Assembly (NCBI RefSeq): GCF_032716425.1
Contig: NZ_CP090419.1
Location: forward strand, 3,164,001 to 3,228,000
Direction of reading: 5' to 3'
Origin: Pseudoalteromonas sp. N1230-9
GTDB taxonomy: Bacteria; Pseudomonadota; Gammaproteobacteria; Enterobacterales; Alteromonadaceae
Length of the DNA: 64,000 nt
Shown here: positions 55,951 to 62,686 of the stretch, one piece after another
Numbering within the stretch: position 1 is the stretch's first letter
How the letters are laid out: every line of letters begins with the position of its first letter
Made by a program: the position numbers and the translations under genes
The notes under the pieces: generated by a model
Database searches by the model: none
What the model was told of the DNA's origin: nothing
What the model saw: only the letters and a program-made list of their open reading frames with translations

Positions 55951-57723
55951 ATGAAAGCGAACTACGGACCAGAAATACGCAAAAAAGCACAAGACTTGTA
56001 TGTGGTTGAAGGTTACACGGTGGATGAAATTGCCGACCTGGATGACATGCCAAGTGCGCGTAGTGTTCGCCGTTGGGCTGAGGCGGGCAAATGGGAGGAT
56101 ATGTGTCCAAGCTATAACGCTGAAATGGCCTTTAGCAAACGCATTAACCTGCTCGCTGATAAAGACAACAAAACCGAAGCGGACTATAAGGAGCTCGACT
56201 TTTGCACGCGCCAATTATGCGCCCTCAATAAAAGTAAACTTGCCCCTGCCCCTAAGCAACGTGCCGTTAATGATGATGCGTCAAACCAACAAAATAATGG
56301 CAGCAATAAAAAGTCGAAGAAGAAAAAGAAAAACGATTGCTCTGGCATTACCGTTGACATGCTTAATGAGCTTAAAGACAAACTACTTTACCCACACCAA
56401 AAGCATTGGTTTGAGAATCAAGATCACCGCAGCCGCTTTATATTAAAGCCACGCCAAATTGGGGCAACCTTCTACTTTGCGTTTGAAGCATTTTATGATG
56501 CCGTGCTGAATGGCCGTAACAAGATATTTATATCAGCAAGCCGTGACCAAGCCGAAGTATTTAAAGCCAATATTGTCGCGCTCGTGCGTGAGCATTTTAA
56601 TATTGAATTAACCGGCTCACCGATGGTGCTAAACCTAAAAGGTGGCAAAACGGTTAAGCTGATTTTTAAGTCAACTAACGCCCGAACAGCACAATCGGAA
56701 AGCGGCGACTTATACATCGATGAAGTGTTTTGGATTCCTAAATACAAAACATTACGCGGCCTTGCACAAGCCATGGCCACGCACAAGCATTTACGTATTA
56801 CCTATTTTAGTACGCCTTCAGTTACCAGCCATGAAGCGTACGACCATTGGAATGGTAAGTGGTACCGCAAAACAAAAGCCTGTAACGATCCTGAATTTGA
56901 AATTGATGTAAGTCACAAGGCGCTGAAAGATGGCATGTTGTGTGACGACGGTATTTGGCGCCAAATGCTCACTGTGCATGATGTGGTTAATTCAGGCTTT
57001 GACCGCATTGATATTGGCGTACTTGAAAACGAATACAGCACAGACGAGTTTAATAACTTGTTTATGTGTAAGTTTATTGATGATGCACACAGCGCCTTTA
57101 ACCTGAACCAAATCATGGCGTGTGTGGTTGATTCAACTAAATGGGATGATTTCAACTTAGAATGGGAGCGCCCTTTTGCGTTAAAACCTGTGGTGATTGG
57201 TTTTGACCCCGCCCGCTTTGGTGATAAAGCCAGTGTGGCAGTATTAAGCTGCCCAATGAAACCAGGTGAAAAGTTCCGCTTGCTTGAAGCAATCGATTTA
57301 AGCGGTAATGACTTTGAAGCCATGGCCGCTGAAATAAAGCTACTCACAGAAAAATACAACGTACAACATATTGGCGTTGATACCACTGGGATTGGTTATG
57401 GTGTGTGGGAAATGATCACTAAGTTTTTCCCGAATGCTGAGCCTATTCATTACAACCCAATAATTAAGAACCAGCTGGTTATTAAAGCCATTAACGTAAT
57501 TAAAAACAGCCGCTTTGAGTTTGACCAAGACGCGGTAAATATTGCCAGCTCATTTATTAATATTCGTCGTAAAGTGTCTGGCGACCAGATCACGTATGCC
57601 ACCAACCGCACAGCCACCACAGGCCATGCCGATATTGCTTGGGCAATTATGCATGCTATGAAATTTGAACCATTGGACGGCAATGCCCACAGCCGCCAAA
57701 CCTCTGTAGGAATTGCAGCTTAA
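55951..57723 (+). CDS. P: Terminase large (ATPase) subunit P
   Basis: 590 residues, P2 gpP family. An N-terminal helix-turn-helix (GYTVDEIADLDDMPSARSVR) that would contact DNA is followed by a lysine-rich linker (about 110-130), the ATPase domain with Walker A-like FILKPRQIGATFY and Walker B LYIDEVFW, and a nuclease-fold C-terminal domain (GFDPARFGDKAS, GVDTTGIGYGVWE). It powers DNA packaging. Stop and start of Q overlap in TAATG. Confidence 0.94.
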   Translation: MKANYGPEIRKKAQDLYVVEGYTVDEIADLDDMPSARSVRRWAEAGKWEDMCPSYNAEMAFSKRINLLADKDNKTEADYKELDFCTRQLCALNKSKLAPAPKQRAVNDDASNQQNNGSNKKSKKKKKNDCSGITVDMLNELKDKLLYPHQKHWFENQDHRSRFILKPRQIGATFYFAFEAFYDAVLNGRNKIFISASRDQAEVFKANIVALVREHFNIELTGSPMVLNLKGGKTVKLIFKSTNARTAQSESGDLYIDEVFWIPKYKTLRGLAQAMATHKHLRITYFSTPSVTSHEAYDHWNGKWYRKTKACNDPEFEIDVSHKALKDGMLCDDGIWRQMLTVHDVVNSGFDRIDIGVLENEYSTDEFNNLFMCKFIDDAHSAFNLNQIMACVVDSTKWDDFNLEWERPFALKPVVIGFDPARFGDKASVAVLSCPMKPGEKFRLLEAIDLSGNDFEAMAAEIKLLTEKYNVQHIGVDTTGIGYGVWEMITKFFPNAEPIHYNPIIKNQLVIKAINVIKNSRFEFDQDAVNIASSFINIRRKVSGDQITYATNRTATTGHADIAWAIMHAMKFEPLDGNAHSRQTSVGIAA

Positions 57724-58790
57724 TGAGTAAACCACGATTACAAGTGAGTAACGGCCAATTGCCGAACTACAACCAACGAACAGCCGTAACCGATACTTTT
57801 AGTTTTGGCGACCCTGAGCCGTGCTTAGATAATCGGCTCACTGATTACATTGGTGTGTTTAGTGACAACAACGGTATTTATGCACCGCCTATTAGTTTGC
57901 AAGGTTTGGTGAAATTGCTCAGAGTGAATGCTCAGCATGGACCCATACTCTACTTTAAGCGCAACATGATCTTAAAATGGTATAAACCAAACCCATTGTT
58001 GAGCCACCAAGCACTAAGCAAATTTGCGTTTGATTTACTTTGGAGTGGTAACGCCTATTTACAGATTATTCGTAATGCGTTTGGGCAAGTGATTAGGCTG
58101 CGCCATTTACCCGCGTTGACGATGCGTTATACCAATACGCGTGGTGTGTATGCCCAACTGAGTAACCGCACTCACCAGCCTATTTATTTCAAGGCTGGCG
58201 AAGTCATTCACGTAAAAGAGTACGACCCTGCGCAAGGTATTTATGGCATTCCGCAATATTATGGCGGTATTCAGTCAGCACTACTCAATGAAGATGCCAC
58301 TTTATTTAGGCGCCGTTATTACAAAAACGGGGCACACATGGGGTTTATCTTCTCCATGGCAGATCCGAACTTAAGCGATGACGACGAAACTGCATTAAAG
58401 AATGCCATTCGTGACAGCAAAGGTGTGGGTAACTTTAGAAGCCTATTTTTTAATTTCCGCAGTAATAAAGCCGATGCTGAAAAATCGATAAAGATCACGC
58501 CTGTCGGTGATATATCCACCAAAGACGAATTTGAGCGCATCAAAAAAATAACCCTTAACGACATGCTCAGCATGCACCGCGCACAAGAAGCACTCAGCGG
58601 GCAATCATCTGGTGATAGCCCTGGCTTTGGTGATTTAGACAAAATCACCCGCGCTTATTACAACAATGAAGTGGTACCGCTTCAGCAAGACGTACTGGGT
58701 ATTAATAACTACTTACCTACCGCACAACATATTGAATTTAAAGAGCCTGAGTACTCAGACTTAAACCCAACGACAAAGGAAAGCGCATGA
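57723..58790 (+). CDS. Q: Portal protein Q
   Basis: 355 residues, PBSX/P2 portal family: FDLLWSGNAYLQIIRNAFGQ, GEVIHVKEYDPAQGIYGIPQ, RRYYKNGAHMGFIF and GQSSGDSPGFGD are the characteristic blocks. It forms the dodecameric ring at the packaging vertex. Transcribed with P; overlaps the following holin-like gene by 4 bp. Confidence 0.95.
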   Translation: MSKPRLQVSNGQLPNYNQRTAVTDTFSFGDPEPCLDNRLTDYIGVFSDNNGIYAPPISLQGLVKLLRVNAQHGPILYFKRNMILKWYKPNPLLSHQALSKFAFDLLWSGNAYLQIIRNAFGQVIRLRHLPALTMRYTNTRGVYAQLSNRTHQPIYFKAGEVIHVKEYDPAQGIYGIPQYYGGIQSALLNEDATLFRRRYYKNGAHMGFIFSMADPNLSDDDETALKNAIRDSKGVGNFRSLFFNFRSNKADAEKSIKITPVGDISTKDEFERIKKITLNDMLSMHRAQEALSGQSSGDSPGFGDLDKITRAYYNNEVVPLQQDVLGINNYLPTAQHIEFKEPEYSDLNPTTKESA

Positions 58791-59113
58791 GCTGGTTAGA
58801 CATCATTGAATTTATTAAACAATGGGGGCGATTATTTATGTTGAGTTTCTTAGCAGCCACTATCCAAATGTATTTAAGCAAACGACAGTTCACGTTTTTT
58901 CATTACTTTATGAGCGTACTGATTGCGATATTTGCAGCCTACTTAGCCGCCATGTTTTGTGAGTGGCGAGGATTTGATGAAAGTTTAAAAACGGGTGTGA
59001 TTGGTGTTACAGCCTATGCCGCACCGCATTTACTTGAAGGGCTCGACAAAGTGATCAAGTCATTCAGTAAAGACCCAAAAGCCTTTATTAAATTAATTAG
59101 GGGGATCAAATAA
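58787..59113 (+). CDS. Holin-like protein (LydA-type)
   Basis: 108 residues with two or three membrane helices (LFMLSFLAATIQMYL, YFMSVLIAIFAAYLAAMF, GVIGVTAYAAPHLL) and a basic C-terminal tail. The architecture matches LydA-like phage holins that permeabilise the inner membrane at lysis. It lies immediately after the portal gene, an unusual place compared with P2, and overlaps the next gene by one base. Confidence 0.65.
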   Translation: MSWLDIIEFIKQWGRLFMLSFLAATIQMYLSKRQFTFFHYFMSVLIAIFAAYLAAMFCEWRGFDESLKTGVIGVTAYAAPHLLEGLDKVIKSFSKDPKAFIKLIRGIK

Positions 59114-59574
59114 TGGGCTGGCTTAAAACACTCATCGCATTTATTACAGACCCAATAGCCGATTTAACCGGCGGTTATGTTGAGCGTAAACGTATTGCGG
59201 CTGAAATGGCCGCAGACGTTGCACGTGCTGAAAACAATTTTAAAATTGCCCAGTTTGAAGCAAAAGCAAAACGTTGTATGCAAGCAGAGCAAAATGACGC
59301 TGATTATGACTTACTTGTGCTGAAGAACCGCGACAAAACCTTTATGGATGAAATCATTATTTTATTCTTTTTAGGTTTATTCATCTGTCACTTCATACCA
59401 GCAATGCAACCGTATATGCAAAAAGGTTGGCAAGCAATGGGTTATAAAGGTGCGCCCTGGTACTTTGAGTTTGTGATAGTGGGGATTGCCGTTTCGACAC
59501 TTGGGTTAATGCGATTGTTTAGGGCGTTTTGGAGTGGTAAGGGTAAAGAGAATAAAAGCGTTAGGGGGAGCTAA
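59113..59574 (+). CDS. Three-helix holin-type membrane protein
   Basis: 153 residues: an N-terminal amphipathic part with DPIADLTGGYVERKRIAAE, a coiled coil (about 30-65), two membrane helices (IIILFFLGLFICHFIP, FEFVIVGIAVSTLGLM) and a basic tail. This is the pattern of the 3TM holin family of phages and gene-transfer agents. With the previous gene it could form a holin pair. Its stop lies inside a hairpin. Confidence 0.65.
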   Translation: MGWLKTLIAFITDPIADLTGGYVERKRIAAEMAADVARAENNFKIAQFEAKAKRCMQAEQNDADYDLLVLKNRDKTFMDEIIILFFLGLFICHFIPAMQPYMQKGWQAMGYKGAPWYFEFVIVGIAVSTLGLMRLFRAFWSGKGKENKSVRGS

Positions 59575-59579
59575 CGCTT
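59556..59579. terminator. Hairpin between the holin gene and the convergent unknown gene
   Basis: Arms AAGCGTTAG / CTAACGCTT around GGGGAG. The minus strand follows with TTATTCTC after CGCTTTT, so it best ends the leftward gene; it may also slow rightward transcription. Confidence 0.65.
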
Positions 59580-59589
59580 AATCGAATAT

Positions 59590-60144
59590 TTATTTAAACT
59601 CTTTAAATAGGTCATCATAAACCTTTTGTTCATCTTTTCTAAATTTAGAGTAAAGATTTGCAAATTCTTCAGTAACTGTATCAAAACTTTTTTTCTTATC
59701 TGCTAGCTCTTGACGGAGTTCTACGCACTTTCCATAAAAATTTTCCATATCTTCAAAGCTTTTTAGTTTGCTCTTTTCGTTAAATATTAATCTATTACAT
59801 TTTAAATATGATAATTGATATTCAAGCGAATATTCAATGAATTTTGAATGCTTTAGAGTGTCATCTAAATCTTTGATAATTCGATCATGATCCTTTTCAT
59901 TTTGTACCCTATCTAAAGCTACAAAACTGTTTTTAGTTATATCTAAATATTCTGATGATAATAGTTGGAAACTTAATTCCATTTCTGTAAGCAATTTTAT
60001 CCTTTCTAAATATAACTGATGCTTTCGCCAGTTAAATAATGTCCATATAGCTATAACTAAAGCGAGAATTGTAGCTATGGATGCAATAAAAGTTGCAAGT
60101 TGAGTTAACCAATTAAAATCAGATAAAGAAATTATATTTTTCAT
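59590..60144 (-). CDS. AT-rich membrane-anchored coiled-coil protein, unknown (prophage cargo)
   Basis: 184 residues. One N-terminal membrane helix (LATFIASIATILALVIAIWT) and a long cytoplasmic helical, coiled-coil region rich in Lys, Glu and Asp (LERIKLLTEMELSFQLLSSE, KKSFDTVTEEFANLYSK). No known family recognised. It is much more AT-rich than its neighbours, on the opposite strand, and sits between lysis genes and the cos/ogr region, with its own terminator. These are signs of a lysogen-expressed accessory gene, possibly superinfection exclusion. Confidence 0.7.
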   Translation of the reverse strand: MKNIISLSDFNWLTQLATFIASIATILALVIAIWTLFNWRKHQLYLERIKLLTEMELSFQLLSSEYLDITKNSFVALDRVQNEKDHDRIIKDLDDTLKHSKFIEYSLEYQLSYLKCNRLIFNEKSKLKSFEDMENFYGKCVELRQELADKKKSFDTVTEEFANLYSKFRKDEQKVYDDLFKEFK

Positions 60145-60233
60145 ACATTAATACCATAGTTTAAATAATAACTTCTACTATGTTGTAGATACAAAATCAA
60201 CTTTAACTTTCACCATCTATCAGACTATTTTGT

Positions 60234-60354
60234 TGTCACTTTATGTCAAATATTGTCACAGTTGTGACATTCAGATCTTTTTTAAACAACTATCAGATCC
60301 TTTTAATACAAGGGCTAGCTAAAAGTAGCATGTCACAATGGTTGTCAATTTGAC
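60234..60354. repeat. Cluster of TGTCA half-sites with 10-bp phasing
   Basis: TGTCA begins at 60234, 60244 and 60254, exactly 10 bp apart, and the third forms a perfect dyad TGTCAC-AGTT-GTGACA ending at 60269. Two more copies lie at 60331 and 60343, the last inside GTCAA-T-TTGAC. The helical phasing suggests cooperative protein binding. Confidence 0.65.
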
Positions 60355-60377
60355 GCATTTTTTGCACGAAAGCGGAA

Positions 60378-60396
60378 GGCGAGGAGGAGTGAATTT
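60378..60396. other. Candidate cos site
   Basis: GGCGAGGAGGAG at 60378-60389 matches 10 of the first 12 bases of the P2 cos overhang (GGCGAGGCGGGG). It lies in a noncoding gap. The resemblance is short and purine-rich, so it may be chance. Confidence 0.35.
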
Positions 60397-60501
60397 TTCG
60401 GCCTTTGAGTTCTCAGCTATCTATTGAATGGTTATTTGTAAGGTAAAGAAACACTGTATATAATCACAGTTAATGTTTTGTGGATTTATAGTGGTGTGGC
60501 T

Positions 60502-60744
60502 ATGCGGGTAACGTGTCCGAACTGTGGAAGTAAAGCGACTATTTCATCAAGAGAAAATCAATCAACCCATGTAGCTGATCTATACATTTCATGTACTGAC
60601 GTTAAAAACTGTGGGGCAACGTTTGTTAGTACACTAGCATTTAAACATTATCTAAACCCACCTCGCCAAACAACAGCACAACTTGCCGCGTCACTCATTA
60701 AAAACTTACCTCGTGAACAACAATTAGAATTAATTGGCTTATAG
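60502..60744 (+). CDS. ogr: Ogr/Delta-type zinc-finger activator of late transcription
   Basis: 80 residues from the ATG at 60502. Four cysteines, C5-x2-C8-x22-C31-x5-C37, form the zinc site of Ogr/Delta family activators (P2 has x4 in the last interval), and CGATFVSTLAFKHYL matches the P2 NCSATFITYESVQRY region. In P2 it activates late promoters by touching RNA polymerase alpha. Here it would control the O and P operons. It converges on the methylase gene with only 6 bp between stops. Confidence 0.88.
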   Translation: MRVTCPNCGSKATISSRENQSTHVADLYISCTDVKNCGATFVSTLAFKHYLNPPRQTTAQLAASLIKNLPREQQLELIGL

Positions 60745-60750
60745 TAGTCG

Positions 60751-61434
60751 TTATTCAACTGCTAATAGTGCAGCCATAATGGTTTGCCTTTCAGCTCTCG
60801 GGAGTGCTTCATAATTCTTAGCCCAACGTTGAGCTTTTCTTTTTATCCGCTGACGATCAGTAAAGTTCTCACCCGCAAAAGTGTGATAATGCACATCACC
60901 TGGTTGATAGTTAAGCCAGATTGTTTCAGTACGAACGCCGCCACGGGTCATTGCTTGAAAGTCTTTACGCCACCAATCTTTTAGCATTTCGTTGTATAAC
61001 GGATTGTCATAGCCAGAAATAATAATTTTAACGTCTTCGTGGTTATGTTTTTTTGCAGCTAGTAGCAAACGTTTGTGATCGGCTTCTGTCATTTCATGCT
61101 GATAACGTGCATTGCTTGTTCTTGTTTCTGGCATGTATGGCGGATCAAGATAAAGCTGGGTTTTACAAAATGGTTTAAAATTTTCTAGCCACTCAATAGC
61201 ACAACCACAAATTTTGTTTTCTGGTACCACATAGCTAAATTTATCTAGCATGGTTTGTGACTTATCAATAACCACATTGTGCTTAGCCGATGCTTTCTTT
61301 TTAAATACTACGCCAGTGCCCAAAAACAGCTCACCGTAAAAGTCATGAGGGGCCATTACATTAATAATGGCTTGGTAAACACCACTGCCACCTTTTGCAC
61401 CTAAATAGCTTTCGTGTTCTGATTGATTCATCAT
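60751..61434 (-). CDS. DNA adenine methyltransferase (Dam/D12 type)
   Basis: About 227 residues from ATGATG at 61434, preceded by GGAAA. Class I SAM-dependent N6-adenine methylase: N-terminal LGAKGGSGVYQ, SAM motif I FLGTGVVF, catalytic motif IV LYLDPPYMPE, and VKIIISGYDNPLY. Likely to modify phage or host DNA, perhaps at GATC, to avoid restriction or regulate replication; the recognition site cannot be read from sequence. It contains one copy of a 29-bp repeat also found upstream of the gene. Confidence 0.88.
   Translation of the reverse strand: MMNQSEHESYLGAKGGSGVYQAIINVMAPHDFYGELFLGTGVVFKKKASAKHNVVIDKSQTMLDKFSYVVPENKICGCAIEWLENFKPFCKTQLYLDPPYMPETRTSNARYQHEMTEADHKRLLLAAKKHNHEDVKIIISGYDNPLYNEMLKDWWRKDFQAMTRGGVRTETIWLNYQPGDVHYHTFAGENFTDRQRIKRKAQRWAKNYEALPRAERQTIMAALLAVE
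61218..61246. repeat. 29-bp repeat, copy inside dam
   Basis: Starts TTTCTGGTACCACATAG; matches 61552-61580 in 27 of 29 positions, same orientation. Here it encodes DKFSYVVPE of the methylase. Confidence 0.85.
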
Positions 61435-61452
61435 TTTTATTTCCAGCAGCTG

Positions 61453-61609
61453 GCATAGCTGCATTTATCTAGTGTGGCCAATACAGTTAAATTTAACTAT
61501 GTTTGCCGTCGACTATAGCCAGGCTTAACTATGGCACCAGGTATAAACTGATTTCTGGTACCACATAGTTAAATTTGTCTGTACTCGAGCGATAGTACTT
61601 CATAGTTAA
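61453..61609. repeat. Array of CATAGTTAA motifs upstream of dam
   Basis: Minus-oriented copies (TTAACTATG) at 61493-61501 and 61525-61533, plus-oriented copies at 61564-61572 and 61601-61609, and a weaker CATAGCTGC at 61453. Spacing is 32-40 bp. The first lies within the palindrome AGTTAAATTTAACT (61485-61498). The array fills most of the 192-bp noncoding gap between dam and the next gene and looks like operators or replication iterons. Confidence 0.7.
61552..61580. repeat. 29-bp repeat, noncoding copy
   Basis: Direct repeat of 61218-61246 with two substitutions. Read on the minus strand it would encode TDKFNYVVPE before running to a stop, so it may be a fragment of a duplicated methylase gene. 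Confidence 0.8.
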
Positions 61610-61626
61610 AAATGGCTGTGCTGCAG

Positions 61627-61815
61627 CTACTTGTTTAATGCTTTACTCATTGAGACTAAAAAGCACTTTTTAGCCACTTGGTTTTCAATATGTGTAGCGG
61701 CCGTTTTTAAAATACATGCAGCTAATGGCCCTTCAACTCCACGACCTTCAAGGTATTCAATTACGTCAGATACGACTGATAACTCTTGTGCTGTAGTTAA
61801 TTTTTCATTTTTCAT
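61627..61815 (-). CDS. Small early-region protein, unknown
   Basis: 62 residues starting MKNEKLTTAQELSVVSDVIE, helical throughout with AACILKTAATHIENQVAKK. GGA lies a few bases before the ATG. No family recognised. It is in a run of small leftward genes downstream of replication gene A, overlaps the upstream gene by 11 bp, and is the last before the dam promoter region. Confidence 0.55.
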   Translation of the reverse strand: MKNEKLTTAQELSVVSDVIEYLEGRGVEGPLAACILKTAATHIENQVAKKCFLVSMSKALNK

Positions 61816-62038
61816 TTTCGAATTCCATTAGCTTTTTTTGTACTTGCTCATAAGTTAGTGGCTTACTATTTATTTCAGGGCCATATTCAAAAACACCATC
61901 ATCCGCAACTAGAATTTTTTCGCTTACTCCACTTTCCACTTGGCGACAGATGGCTAAACCAAGCGGGTGTAAAATCTCTCGATTTATTCTCTCGATCAAT
62001 CCAAGTTCAGACATATGATTCCAGTTAATCTTTTTCAT
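61805..62038 (-). CDS. Small early-region protein with MSELGLIERIN motif, unknown
   Basis: 77 residues from the ATG at 62038 (KINWNHMSELGLIERINREI, then HPLGLAICRQVESGVSEK). The HPLGLAI...GVSE pattern recurs in small phage proteins of unknown role. The frame could be extended with a TTG start at 62068, which I consider less likely. Early operon member, overlapping the next gene. Confidence 0.6.
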   Translation of the reverse strand: MKKINWNHMSELGLIERINREILHPLGLAICRQVESGVSEKILVADDGVFEYGPEINSKPLTYEQVQKKLMEFENEK

Positions 62039-62107
62039 TTTTCTGCTCACTTTGCTTAGGTTTAACAACTGAGTGATACACCCAGTTGCGGCGTTTAACG
62101 GTTGGTT

Positions 62108-62332
62108 TCACGCTTCAAACCTCTCTTTAAGTTCATCAAGTAAAGGTTTTAACTTGCTATCAAGTGCTAATAGCTGCCTTGGGTGTAAGTTTTCGTCTTG
62201 AACGAAAGTTATGTGTTTAAACCTAAACGAACTGCCATGCAGCACACCGCATTCAGCTCTCATTGCAAGGTAAAAGTCCGTACCGCAATAAATCTTGTTT
62301 TGGTGTATATCGGATTGATTATTCTCAGGCAT
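62108..62332 (-). CDS. Small early-region protein, unknown
   Basis: 74 residues beginning MPENNQSDIHQNKIYCGTDF; the middle has FKHITFVQDENLHPRQLL and the end LKPLLDELKERFEA. No known family recognised. It overlaps the upstream 94-residue gene by 8 bp, which suggests coupled translation. Confidence 0.55.
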   Translation of the reverse strand: MPENNQSDIHQNKIYCGTDFYLAMRAECGVLHGSSFRFKHITFVQDENLHPRQLLALDSKLKPLLDELKERFEA

Positions 62333-62609
62333 GACAACTCCCCCCTGCTAATAAAGCAGGACGCTTAAACAACAGTGCTTTATTTTGTAGCTGATCGATA
62401 CTCACTCTGCGGCCATCTATGGCAATTACTTTTATAGCATCAACTCCTAATCGTGTTTCACTCACAATGGTGTAACGGGTATCACGCTTTATATTTTTTA
62501 AGCAACGAGTACCGTGCTTTACCGATTCACCAAAAGCATGGCCTAGTGTTCTAGCTGTATAAAACAGCCCTGTTTCGAGCATTTTCTCTGCTGCTGTATG
62601 GGTATTCAT
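62325..62609 (-). CDS. Small early-region protein, unknown
   Basis: 94 residues with a helical N-terminus (AAEKMLETGLFYTARTLGHA) and a beta-rich end (TIVSETRLGVDAIKVIAIDG). Good RBS (AGGAG, 6 bp before ATG). First gene after the double palindrome that follows gene A, so its expression may depend on that structure. Family unknown. Confidence 0.55.
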   Translation of the reverse strand: MNTHTAAEKMLETGLFYTARTLGHAFGESVKHGTRCLKNIKRDTRYTIVSETRLGVDAIKVIAIDGRRVSIDQLQNKALLFKRPALLAGGSCHA

Positions 62610-62635
62610 AATTACTCCTAAAGTAGCTAGTTAAA

Positions 62636-62686
62636 GGTACAGATAAACTTATCTGTACCCGCGGATTAACTAATCCGCGGGTACAG
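62636..62686. repeat. Two overlapping perfect palindromes after gene A
   Basis: One has 11-bp arms GGTACAGATAA / TTATCTGTACC (62636-62659), the other 16-bp arms CTGTACCCGCGGATTA / TAATCCGCGGGTACAG (62653-62686), each with a 2-base centre. They share 62653-62659, so the RNA hairpins exclude each other. The second begins directly at the stop codon of gene A. Likely a termination/attenuation or mRNA-processing structure. Confidence 0.85.

Larger units (their letters stand above)
60145..60501. other. Noncoding control region between cargo gene and ogr
   Basis: About 357 bp with no credible coding frame. It holds the TGTCA half-site cluster (60234-60354) and a candidate cos sequence (60378-60396). 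An ogr promoter is expected near its right end; I see AT-rich sequence (GTATATAATCAC at about 60457) but no clear -35. Confidence 0.6.

Noticed and set aside
55756..56214. Upstream extension of the scaffold gene O
   Set aside because: It would overlap the start of terminase P on the other strand; homologues start at MPSQLRTKP and an RBS precedes 55755.
56913..57386. 157-codon frame antisense to terminase P
   Set aside because: Shadow of the conserved terminase; Ser/Ile-rich translation with no RBS.
60254..60269. SOS box (LexA site) at the TGTCAC/GTGACA dyad
   Set aside because: The LexA consensus CTG-N10-CAG is not met; the dyad has a different sequence and spacing.
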